Positions 14,626 to 20,359 of a DNA stretch of 20,359 bases are shown here, piece after piece. This DNA is from PNKC01 sp039917655 (GTDB taxonomy: Bacteria > Chloroflexota > Dehalococcoidia > Tepidiformales > Tepidiformaceae), in contig JBDSJC010000083.1 of assembly GCA_039917655.1 (NCBI GenBank), positions 1 through 20,359 on the forward strand, read 5' to 3'. Every line of letters begins with the position of its first letter. Positions within the stretch are counted from its first letter, which is position 1. Under the pieces are notes generated by a model. That model ran no database searches, was not told the DNA's origin, and saw nothing but the letters and a program-made list of their open reading frames with translations. The position numbers and the translations under genes are program-made.

Positions 14626-15278
14626 ATCGCCTGACGTTTAGCCTGGGGCAGTTGCGTGTGGAGTTCGAGGGTGAGACGGCGGTCATTCACGGCCCGGGTG
14701 GAGTCGGGGCGGAGGTCGAGGTCGAACCGAGCGAGGATGCGCTGCGCCACTGGGTGCGCCACGACGACGCGGGCCGCTACCGGCCGTTACCGGGCGCGGC
14801 GAACATGCGAACTGGCTGGCAGGTGCGTTCCAGCCGCGCATTACCTCTCACTGAAGCGCTCGATATCGTCTACCCGCTGGCGATGCTGCACATCGAGCAG
14901 ACTCGCGCTGGGACGCTGGACGTGGTCGCGCTGCAGACCGTGCTGGCGCGACACACCGGGCGCTACGGGCGGGCCGTCACGCTTCCAGAGGACGCGCGGG
15001 AGGTGGCCGCGACTGTGCTCTGCGGGCGCTGCGTGAAGCAGCCCCTGTGGCGCGGCGCCGGAGTCCAGGCGGGCCAGATCCCATGTCCTGAGCCGTGCAG
15101 CGTGATGGTCTCGCTCTGCCGGGACGCGGCACTATGGGAACCGGAGCGACCATCGGCGACGGCTGTGGATTCGGGAGTGGCGTGGGCGGCGTTCGAAACA
15201 GCGGGCAACGAGATCCGCGAGCACTACTTGCGCGAACGGTTCGAAAGCGGCGATCAGGTAGTCTTGAGCGATGAGTAA
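14622..15278 (+). CDS. DR2241-like stabilising / 4Fe-4S domain protein (chelatase partner)
   Basis: The product is 218 aa. Residues 40-125 resemble the extra middle domain of the DR2241 chelatase family. The C-terminal part has five Cys in the pattern LCGRCVKQP (C134, C137), IPCPEPCSVMVSLC (C155, C159, C166), enough for one 4Fe-4S cluster. In Deinococcus DR2241 these regions are fused behind a double CbiX chelatase; here they form their own gene. Its start overlaps the chelatase stop: GTG at 14622 gives a 4-nt overlap, with GTG at 14619 as alternative. The likely role is a subunit that stabilises the chelatase or tunes it by redox or iron status. Family recall is from memory; the Cys pattern is seen directly. 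Confidence 0.72.
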   Translation: MNRLTFSLGQLRVEFEGETAVIHGPGGVGAEVEVEPSEDALRHWVRHDDAGRYRPLPGAANMRTGWQVRSSRALPLTEALDIVYPLAMLHIEQTRAGTLDVVALQTVLARHTGRYGRAVTLPEDAREVAATVLCGRCVKQPLWRGAGVQAGQIPCPEPCSVMVSLCRDAALWEPERPSATAVDSGVAWAAFETAGNEIREHYLRERFESGDQVVLSDE

Positions 15279-16545
15279 CGCCTCCATCCGCGAAGCCGCG
15301 AGCAGCCTCTTTCCAGGCGGGGTGAACAGCCCAGTACGCTCGTTCCAGTCCGTGGGCGGCAGCGCTCTCCCAATCGTCCGCGGCGAAGGACCGCTGGTGT
15401 TCGACGCTGACGGCGGCCGCTACGTGGATTACATCGCGGCGTTCGGGCCACTGATCCTCGGTCACGCACCGTCGGTGGTAGTGGAGGCGGTGCGGCGCGC
15501 TGCTGGCGACGGGACGGCGTTTGGATCGCTCACCCTCGGCGAGGTGGAACTGGGCCGCCGCGTGACCGAGGCGACGGGCCTCGAACGCCTGCGCTTCGTT
15601 AACTCCGGCACCGAGGCAACAATGACCGCGATCCGCCTTGCACGCGCGGCGACCGGGCGCGACCTGATCGTGAAGTTCGATGGCGGCTACCACGGCCACA
15701 GCGACGGGCTGCTCGTGAAAGCCGGGAGCGGGGTGGCGACGATGGGCCTGAGCGACTCGGCGGGAGTGCCTGGAGCGATCGCCACGCTGACCGCGGTGCT
15801 GCCATACAACGATGTGCCAGCGCTCGAAAACTGGTTCGAACAGCACCCGGACGACACAGCTGCGGTGATCGTCGAGCCGGTCGCAGGGAACATGGGCCTG
15901 GTCGAGCCGGCGCCTGATTTCCTCACCGCATTACAAAGCGTACCGCGCCAGCGTGGTGCGCTGCTCATCGCCGACGAGGTAATCACCGGGTTCCGCCTGC
16001 GCTACGGGCTCTCGGGATTGCTGCCGGAGGCGGATATCGTCTGCCTGGGCAAGATCATTGGCGGCGGGCTGCCGGTCGGGGCGTTTGGCGGGTCTGTAGC
16101 GCTGATGTCGCTGATCGCGCCCGAAGGGCCGGTCTATCAGGCGGGGACGCTGAGCGGCAACCCGTTGGTCATGGCCGCTGGCGTGGCGATGCTCGACGCG
16201 CTGGCCGACGGCCGCGCGCACCAGCGTGCCCAGCAACTTGCCGGGTACCTGGAGAACGGCTTTCGTGCCGCGATCAAACGCGCCGATGTGCCCGCAAGCG
16301 TCACTCGCGTAGGCTCCATGCTCACAGTTTTTTTGCGGGCGGCGTCGCCGGCCAACTACGCGGAGGCGCGCGAATCAGACACTGCCATGTTCGCGCGCTT
16401 CCATGGGGCGATGCTTAAGCGGGGGATCTTGCTTCCTCCGTCGCAGTTCGAAACGATGTTTGTCTCCTCCGCTCACACCGAGCCGGTGATCGACGAGACG
16501 GTGCGGGCGGCCCATGACGCGTTTCGCGAAGCAGCCTCGCCGTGA
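15271..16545 (+). CDS. hemL: Glutamate-1-semialdehyde 2,1-aminomutase
   Basis: This 424-aa PLP enzyme isomerises glutamate-1-semialdehyde to 5-aminolevulinate, the step after HemA. Seen are the family opening LFPGGVNSPVRSF (13-25), NSGTEATMTAIRLARA (111-126), FDGGYHGHSDGLLVKAGSG (136-154), the PLP-binding IADEVITGFR (233-242) and the Schiff-base Lys261 in CLGKIIGGGLPVGAFGG. The closing TLSGNPLVMAAGVAML is also typical. Length matches the family. It acts as a cytoplasmic dimer and usually takes the unstable substrate directly from HemA. The start overlaps the previous gene by 8 nt, and the stop overlaps the next start, consistent with one operon. Confidence 0.95.
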   Translation: MSNASIREAASSLFPGGVNSPVRSFQSVGGSALPIVRGEGPLVFDADGGRYVDYIAAFGPLILGHAPSVVVEAVRRAAGDGTAFGSLTLGEVELGRRVTEATGLERLRFVNSGTEATMTAIRLARAATGRDLIVKFDGGYHGHSDGLLVKAGSGVATMGLSDSAGVPGAIATLTAVLPYNDVPALENWFEQHPDDTAAVIVEPVAGNMGLVEPAPDFLTALQSVPRQRGALLIADEVITGFRLRYGLSGLLPEADIVCLGKIIGGGLPVGAFGGSVALMSLIAPEGPVYQAGTLSGNPLVMAAGVAMLDALADGRAHQRAQQLAGYLENGFRAAIKRADVPASVTRVGSMLTVFLRAASPANYAEARESDTAMFARFHGAMLKRGILLPPSQFETMFVSSAHTEPVIDETVRAAHDAFREAASP

Positions 16546-17432
16546 CCCTCCTGCGACTCGGGACGCGCGGCAGCCGGCTGGCACTCGCCCAGAGCAAGCT
16601 GGTCGCTGAGCTGATTCGCGCAAAGCACCCCGGGACCGGGGTCGAGCTGGTCGAGATTCAGACCGCGGGCGACCGCGACCAAACGTCGGCGCTCAGCAGC
16701 GGCGAAGGGATCGGGTGGTTCACCAGCGCGCTGCAGGATGCCCTGCTGGAAGGCTCGGTGGACCTGGCCGTGCACAGCTACAAGGATCTGCCTACCAAGC
16801 GGCCTCCAGGCCTTGTCATCGCGGCCGTGCCGCTGCGCGAAGACCCGCGCGACGCCCTGGTGAGCTGCAACGGGATGTCGTTTCGCGGCCTGCCCGCCGG
16901 GGCGCGGGTGGGCACGAGCAGCGCCCGGCGCACGGCGCAACTGCGAGCGATCCGGCCGGACGTAGAGATCGTCCTGATTCGCGGCAACGTGGACACGCGC
17001 ATCGCCAAGGTGGACGCCGGCGACTACGACGCAGCTGTGCTGGCGCTGGCCGGGCTCAAGAGGCTTGGGTTGGAACGCCGGGCGACGCATGTCTTCGGAT
17101 TCGAGGAGATCCTGCCCGCGCCAGCGCAGGGTGTGCTGGCCGTCGAATGCCGCGCGAATGACGCCGCCGTGCGACCGCTGCTGGAAGCGCTGGACGATCC
17201 GGTCCTCCGCCAGACGGTGACCGCTGAGCGAATGTTTCTGGCCACGATCGATGGCGGCTGTAGCTTTCCCGCGGGCGCATACGCCGAGCACTTCGGTTCG
17301 ACGCTGAAGCTGCATGGGCTGGTGGCGAACGGCCAGCGCATCTTCCGATCGAAGATGGCGGGGTCGGCGGATACGGGCGCCGGGCTGGGTCAAACGCTCG
17401 CGCGCGAACTGATGGCGCTCGCCGGGCTCTAG
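16542..17432 (+). CDS. hemC: Hydroxymethylbilane synthase (porphobilinogen deaminase)
   Basis: This 296-aa cytoplasmic enzyme joins four porphobilinogens into hydroxymethylbilane, the substrate of HemD. Landmarks: LRLGTRGSRLALAQ (4-17), the catalytic Asp82 in HSYKDLPT, RVGTSSARRTAQL (122-134), IRGNVDTRIAKVDAGDYDA, LPAPAQGVLAVECR (191-204) and the cofactor-carrying Cys240 (DGGCSFP), which holds the dipyrromethane. It starts with GTG in a 4-nt overlap with the hemL stop. PBG synthase (hemB), which would supply its substrate, is not in the window and must lie elsewhere. Confidence 0.95.
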   Translation: MTLLRLGTRGSRLALAQSKLVAELIRAKHPGTGVELVEIQTAGDRDQTSALSSGEGIGWFTSALQDALLEGSVDLAVHSYKDLPTKRPPGLVIAAVPLREDPRDALVSCNGMSFRGLPAGARVGTSSARRTAQLRAIRPDVEIVLIRGNVDTRIAKVDAGDYDAAVLALAGLKRLGLERRATHVFGFEEILPAPAQGVLAVECRANDAAVRPLLEALDDPVLRQTVTAERMFLATIDGGCSFPAGAYAEHFGSTLKLHGLVANGQRIFRSKMAGSADTGAGLGQTLARELMALAGL

Positions 17433-17448
17433 CGCCCATACTTCGGAG

Positions 17449-17892
17449 ATGGCTCTCACCGCCCGGGAACTCGAAGCCCAGTTCTTCCAGAACCTGAACG
17501 CGGTAGTCGAGCCGTGGGTGCGGGCGGGCCTCGCCTCGCCGGGCCTTGTGCCGGCCGGGCTCGTGGTGGTTGAGACGATCGGCCGCAAATCGAAGACGAT
17601 TCGCCGCACGCCGCTGGTCGGGGTGCTGCTCGAAGGGCGTCTGATCGTCAGCACGGTTCGCGGCGCGCGCTCGCAGTGGGTGCGGAATGCGATCGCCACG
17701 CCAGCCGTCCGCTTCTGGCTGATGGGCAGCGAACACGCGGGAGTCGCCGCGGTGTTCGCCGCGCACCTCGAAAGCCCGCCCGTCGAGACGTTCCCGCCGC
17801 TGGTCTGCCAGCTTCTGGCGGGGCCACTGGCTGCGGCTGTGGCGCTGGGGTGGGCGTTCGCGGTCATCACTCCGCTGACTACAGCGCCGTAG
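17449..17892 (+). CDS. Ddn-like deazaflavin (F420)-dependent quinone/nitro reductase family protein
   Basis: This small 147-aa split-beta-barrel protein of the nitroreductase/quinone reductase (PF04075-like) family carries the family core VVETIGRKSKTIRRTPLVGV (40-59) and LIVSTVRGARSQWVRNA (65-81). In mycobacterial Ddn these segments bind F420H2 and reduce menaquinone or nitroimidazoles. A hydrophobic C-terminal stretch (about 121-141) suggests membrane association. It follows hemC by 16 nt and is probably the last gene of the heme operon. GGAG directly abuts the ATG, too close for a normal ribosome-binding site, while CATACT lies 6 nt upstream, so an extra leaderless transcript is possible. 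Its link to heme synthesis is unproven; quinone redox is a guess. Confidence 0.75.
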   Translation: MALTARELEAQFFQNLNAVVEPWVRAGLASPGLVPAGLVVVETIGRKSKTIRRTPLVGVLLEGRLIVSTVRGARSQWVRNAIATPAVRFWLMGSEHAGVAAVFAAHLESPPVETFPPLVCQLLAGPLAAAVALGWAFAVITPLTTAP

Positions 17893-17899
17893 AGCCGTC

Positions 17900-19309
17900 T
17901 CAGCGGTGGGTCGCGCGAGCGGCGTCGGCAGTGGCGGCAAGCTGCGCCTTGAGCCGCGGCTCGCTGCGAATCGCCTGAATGACGGTGGCCGCGAACAGCA
18001 CCAGTCCGAGCCAGCCGAGCGTCCCGGCCAGCGCCGATGCGTGCAGCCGGGAGAGGCTCGTCCAATCGTCCGCGGTGAGGCCCGTGCCGACGCGCAGGAC
18101 AGCCGCTGAGATCAGGCACCACCAGATCGCGTGGTCCAATAGCGGCGTACCGCGCGCATCGAGCCGCCGCAGTGCGAAAAACGGCGCCACCAGTTGGGCC
18201 ATTCCGAGGATCAGCAGCGTAACGAGGCCCAGGCCGTATGCATGACGCGCCGCGTCACGCGCACTGGCCGCGCGTTCGCCGTCGAACATCAGGCCTGAGA
18301 TTCCGGCCCAAATCAGCAGTGCCCCGGCGAGCATGGCGAAGCGGTTCCCGGCGAGCACGTACTTCGCTGCCGATCGGGCACGCGGACGGAGGCGCTTCGC
18401 TTCGCCCCGGACCGCCCCAGCGAGCGGGGCCAGCACCATCAACGCGACCCCGCAAAGTAAGAATCCGGCAGCCGCCAGGCGGTCTCGTTGGGCTGGGTCA
18501 CTGAGCCACGGCGAGGCAAGAATCGCCAACGCGCCAACGTTCAGGGCGACACCGGGAGCGATCGCACGGCGCAGCGCCGGTGTCTTTCGCCCGAAGAAGA
18601 CCGGCACGGACCGGCTCTGCACTGCCCAGATAAAGTTGCCGATCGCGCCCAAAAGGATCGCCCACGAAGTAGCATCATCGGTCGCCGCGAGGATGTAGGC
18701 GTGGTTGTCGAATCCGTTCAACCCCTGGCGTAGGAGGAGCAGCGACCAGGCTCCCCACCAGGCGGCGCCCGCGGACGCGAACCAGAGCCACGGTTCGGCA
18801 ACCCGCCGTCCGCGGAGCAACGTGTGCCCGACGAGGGTGGCGAAGCCCGCGGCCCCGGTGGCAGCCAGCAATTCTCCGGCCAGGAACAGTTCGTTGGTGA
18901 TGCCGTTGGGCCGGTGTGACTGGGAAAGCGTCCTGAGCAGGACGCCGCTAAACAGCAGGACGAAGACCGGGACCGAGAAACGTCGGGCAAGCGGCTTCCG
19001 ACCGGCGAAGCGTGGCAGCAGGCGCAGTCCCATGCCGGCCACGAAGAGCCCAGCCCAGCCCTGGACTTGCGCCCACCCATGCGCCTGGATGAGCCACGGC
19101 ACGCGATCTTCGAGGCCGAAGCTACCCGCTTGCGCGAGCGAAAGGAGCACGGCAAGCACGAAACCGCCGCCGATCGCCATCAGCATCGAGCCGCCAATGA
19201 AGAGCAGGTACGAACGGTCTTCGACGGCCGGGACAACGCCGGCGTGTTTGGCCAGCGGTGGTTCGAGAAGCATGTCCCCTGCTCGTGCGGATGGGTGGTC
19301 GTTTGCCAT
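17900..19309 (-). CDS. NnrS-family-like heme/copper-associated membrane protein
   Basis: This 469-aa protein has about eleven or twelve hydrophobic spans from residue 34 to 460 and no large soluble domain. Residues 76-101 read AHGWAQVQGWAGLFVAGMGL then RLLPRF, matching the NnrS pattern of a membrane His followed by Q..G..G.F..GM...LPR. A second, similar motif is RHAYGLGLVTLLILGMAQLV then APFF (355-378). NnrS proteins are membrane heme- and copper-binding proteins tied to nitric-oxide or nitrosative stress; biochemical function is unclear. It converges on the heme operon with only 7 bp between stops and no terminator there. It has no ribosome-binding site; TACACT 7 nt before the ATG suggests a leaderless start. 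Confidence 0.75.
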   Translation of the reverse strand: MANDHPSARAGDMLLEPPLAKHAGVVPAVEDRSYLLFIGGSMLMAIGGGFVLAVLLSLAQAGSFGLEDRVPWLIQAHGWAQVQGWAGLFVAGMGLRLLPRFAGRKPLARRFSVPVFVLLFSGVLLRTLSQSHRPNGITNELFLAGELLAATGAAGFATLVGHTLLRGRRVAEPWLWFASAGAAWWGAWSLLLLRQGLNGFDNHAYILAATDDATSWAILLGAIGNFIWAVQSRSVPVFFGRKTPALRRAIAPGVALNVGALAILASPWLSDPAQRDRLAAAGFLLCGVALMVLAPLAGAVRGEAKRLRPRARSAAKYVLAGNRFAMLAGALLIWAGISGLMFDGERAASARDAARHAYGLGLVTLLILGMAQLVAPFFALRRLDARGTPLLDHAIWWCLISAAVLRVGTGLTADDWTSLSRLHASALAGTLGWLGLVLFAATVIQAIRSEPRLKAQLAATADAARATHR

Positions 19310-19316
19310 TGAGGCC

Positions 19317-19322
19317 AGTGTA
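19317..19322 (-). promoter_or_regulatory. -10 box of a probable leaderless promoter for the NnrS-like gene
   Basis: On the minus strand TACACT is followed by GGCCTCA and the ATG at 19309, the same 7-nt spacing as at the phosphotransferase gene. No Shine-Dalgarno is present and the -35 is weak. It lies downstream of the terminator at 19366-19396, so the NnrS-like gene needs its own promoter. Confidence 0.5.
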
Positions 19323-19365
19323 GGCCGCTTGCTCGGAGGCGGTCTGGTAGTCAGCGGGCAACGCG

Positions 19366-19396
19366 AAAGGCCGTCCCGCGGTGCGGGACGGCCTTT
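19366..19396 (-). terminator. Strong bidirectional hairpin terminator
   Basis: A perfect 14-bp stem (AAAGGCCGTCCCGC / GCGGGACGGCCTTT) closes a 3-nt loop. A-tract and T-tract flank it, so it works as a Rho-independent terminator on either strand. It directly follows the small zinc-ribbon gene and separates it from the NnrS-like gene, both leftward. Confidence 0.88.
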
Positions 19397-19443
19397 GATG
19401 GTTCCAGAGCGGAGAAGGCCGCTTCGGAGGAGTTGCGTTCGGT

Positions 19444-19626
19444 TCAGGCAGCCGCGGAGCGGTGCTCTTCGTTGGTGATGAAATCGCCGTCCTGGAGCCA
19501 GTTCTTGAACTGCTTGGCGGTGCCGCAGACCTTACAGACGCCGGTGCTCACCGGGCCGTTCGGCTCATCGAGGCGCCACCGGTGAAAGTGGTCGGCTTTG
19601 GGTTGGGTGCTCGTGGGGGTTGCCAT
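19444..19626 (-). CDS. Small zinc-ribbon-like protein (60 aa)
   Basis: This 60-aa protein reads HRWRLDEPNGPVSTGVCKVC (15-34) and then GTAKQFKNW. The pattern H-x-W-x-(n)-S-x-G-x-C-K-x-C-G-x-x-(K/R)-x-F-x-N resembles small hypothetical proteins I associate with Chloroflexota and actinobacteria. C31 and C34 with His13 or His15 could bind one zinc. The ATG at 19626 is chosen for the AAGGAGG site 8 nt upstream; an in-frame start 69 nt earlier adds a basic, unlike tail. A hairpin sits in its leader and a strong terminator follows its stop. No function is known; a role in nucleic-acid or protein binding is only suggested by the ribbon. Confidence 0.75.
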   Translation of the reverse strand: MATPTSTQPKADHFHRWRLDEPNGPVSTGVCKVCGTAKQFKNWLQDGDFITNEEHRSAAA

Positions 19627-19645
19627 GGCGTGTGCCTCCTTGGTT

Positions 19646-19664
19646 GACTCGCTCTTCGCGAGTC
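19646..19664 (-). promoter_or_regulatory. Hairpin in the leader of the zinc-ribbon gene
   Basis: A perfect 7-bp inverted repeat (GACTCGC / GCGAGTC) with a 5-nt loop lies 19 nt upstream of the ATG, just before the AAGGAGG site. On the minus-strand transcript it would form a stem-loop next to the ribosome-binding site, or serve as a protein operator. It has no following T-run, so it is not a terminator. Confidence 0.4.
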
Positions 19665-19715
19665 GGCTACGCTTGTTTCGTATGACTGCTAGCACTATCG
19701 ATTCGGTAGCGCCAG

Positions 19716-19745
19716 TTGTAGGATGAGAATAGCATCCGCTACTAT
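19716..19745 (+). promoter_or_regulatory. Candidate promoter of the HxlR regulator gene
   Basis: TTGTAG (19716-19721) is followed after 18 bp by TACTAT (19740-19745), inside an AT-rich intergenic stretch of the otherwise GC-rich window. The predicted start lies near 19752, about 57 nt upstream of the ATG and upstream of the inverted repeat at 19772-19789. Confidence 0.5.
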
Positions 19746-19771
19746 GAAGTCAATAGCCGTAGGGCTACCGA

Positions 19772-19789
19772 TTGTAAAAATCTTTACAA
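19772..19789. promoter_or_regulatory. Inverted-repeat operator upstream of the HxlR gene
   Basis: TTGTAAA-AATC-TTTACAA is a perfect 7-4-7 inverted repeat lying 19 bp before the regulator's ATG and downstream of its candidate promoter. A second inverted pair, TCGGTAGC (19703-19710) and GCTACCGA (19764-19771), ends directly against it. Winged-helix dimers of the HxlR type bind such A/T-rich symmetric sites, so autorepression is likely, perhaps together with control of the divergent zinc-ribbon gene. Confidence 0.65.
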
Positions 19790-19808
19790 AGCGCAGGGAG
19801 CAGCCCCC

Positions 19809-20359
19809 ATGGCCCATCGGACCGCAGAGTCGGACGGAGCGCGAAAGACCTACAACCACCCCTGCGTCATCGCTCAGACCCTGGATGTGCTCGGAGATCG
19901 GTGGACGCTTCTCATCCTCCGGGACCTGATGGCCGGGCTCCATCGCTACAACGACATCCTCGAAAGCTGCGCCGGAATGTCCCCCAACGTGCTTTCGGAC
20001 CGCCTCAAGCGGCTCGAAGCCGAAGGCCTCGTGGACCGCAACTACTACAAGGAGCTGCCGCCGCGCGTCGAATACACGTTGACCGAGAAGGGTTGGACCG
20101 TCCGCCCAATTCTCTCAGCCCTTGTGGAGTGGGGCCGCCACAACACTCCCGGATTCACCCAGGAGAACATCGGCCACGAGGTTTCGACTGACTTTGTGAT
20201 GCGTGTCGTACCAGCGTTTTCGTTCCATCCAGAACGCGCCGACGGTCTGGTGGCGAGCATGTCGTTGGAGATTTCGGACAGCGAGCAATGTAAGTCCTGG
20301 ACGCTGGACATTCACGACGGCCACATTCACCCCCAACGCCAGCGAGCGGCGACTACCGA
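19809..20359 (+). CDS. HxlR-family winged-helix regulator with SCP2-like C-terminal domain (3' partial)
   Basis: 183 codons are present and the frame is still open at the window edge. Residues 16-111 are an HxlR winged helix: NHPCVIAQTLDVLGDRWTLL then ILRDLMAG, HRYNDILESCAGMSPNVLSD then RLKRLEAEGLV, VEYTLTEKGWTVRPIL. Cys19 occupies the conserved N-terminal position that is the redox sensor in some members. Residues from about 118 resemble an SCP2-type small-ligand fold (VASMSLEISD, SWTLDIHDGHI), so the protein may sense a hydrophobic ligand. The ATG has AGGGAG 8 nt upstream. It is divergent from the zinc-ribbon gene and probably autoregulated through the 19772-19789 repeat. DNA binding is certain by family; the ligand is unknown. 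Confidence 0.88.
   Translation, partial: MAHRTAESDGARKTYNHPCVIAQTLDVLGDRWTLLILRDLMAGLHRYNDILESCAGMSPNVLSDRLKRLEAEGLVDRNYYKELPPRVEYTLTEKGWTVRPILSALVEWGRHNTPGFTQENIGHEVSTDFVMRVVPAFSFHPERADGLVASMSLEISDSEQCKSWTLDIHDGHIHPQRQRAATT

Noticed and set aside
16473..18122. Minus-strand open frame of 549 codons opposite hemC and the Ddn-like gene
   Set aside because: It lies antisense to hemC, whose motifs and catalytic Cys are clear; its composition (Arg/Pro/His-rich) is typical of shadow frames.
1..20359. CRISPR array, tRNA or rRNA gene, insertion sequence, integrase
   Set aside because: I read for regular spaced repeats, tRNA-like cloverleafs, CCA ends and transposase motifs and saw none, though an unaided reading could miss a divergent tRNA.

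Overview
The window is a high-GC bacterial chromosome segment with tightly packed, mostly complete genes. Two F420-type enzymes (an LLM-class oxidoreductase and a Ddn-like quinone reductase), an aerobic extradiol dioxygenase, and heme genes of the siroheme-dependent type suggest a Chloroflexota bacterium (Dehalococcoidia/Tepidiformia/Thermomicrobia-like). An actinobacterium is the main alternative. This assignment is inference; there is no rRNA or marker gene to prove it.

Left part (1-3264). The first 25 codons of a leftward GH1 beta-glucosidase are followed by a rightward three-gene ABC exporter cassette: one ATPase and two membrane proteins, translationally coupled. A decayed second copy of the glucosidase promoter and start lies just past the cassette, so the cassette sits between two direct repeats.

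Middle-left (3265-7661). Single metabolic genes follow: a hemerythrin-like protein and a BphC-type ring-cleavage dioxygenase (+ strand), then an SRPBCC protein, an LLM F420 oxidoreductase and an APH-family phosphotransferase (- strand). A strong hairpin separates the converging dioxygenase and SRPBCC genes.

Centre (7746-17892). A long rightward operon of eleven coupled or closely spaced genes starts at a recognisable promoter. It encodes glutamyl-tRNA reductase (hemA), a fused AhbA-AhbB-like siroheme decarboxylase, an aldo/keto reductase, a HemQ/Cld-family coproheme decarboxylase, a CobA-HemD fusion, precorrin-2 dehydrogenase, a two-domain CbiX chelatase, a separate DR2241-type Fe-S protein, hemL, hemC and a Ddn-like protein. 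Together they describe glutamyl-tRNA -> ALA -> uroporphyrinogen III -> precorrin-2 -> sirohydrochlorin -> siroheme -> didecarboxysiroheme, with HemQ placed to finish coproheme -> heme b. HemB and the radical-SAM AhbC are not in the window. No gene of the protoporphyrin branch (hemE, hemY/hemG, hemH) is present.

Right part (17900-20359). A leftward NnrS-like multi-pass membrane protein converges on the operon. It is followed by a strong bidirectional terminator, a tiny leftward zinc-ribbon protein, and a rightward HxlR-family regulator with an SCP2-like tail that runs off the window. The regulator carries a clear inverted-repeat operator between its promoter and its start.

The most interesting element is the heme operon: a siroheme-dependent (Ahb) route joined to an aerobic HemQ, with an aldo/keto reductase between the decarboxylase and HemQ, and a DR2241-type chelatase split into two genes.
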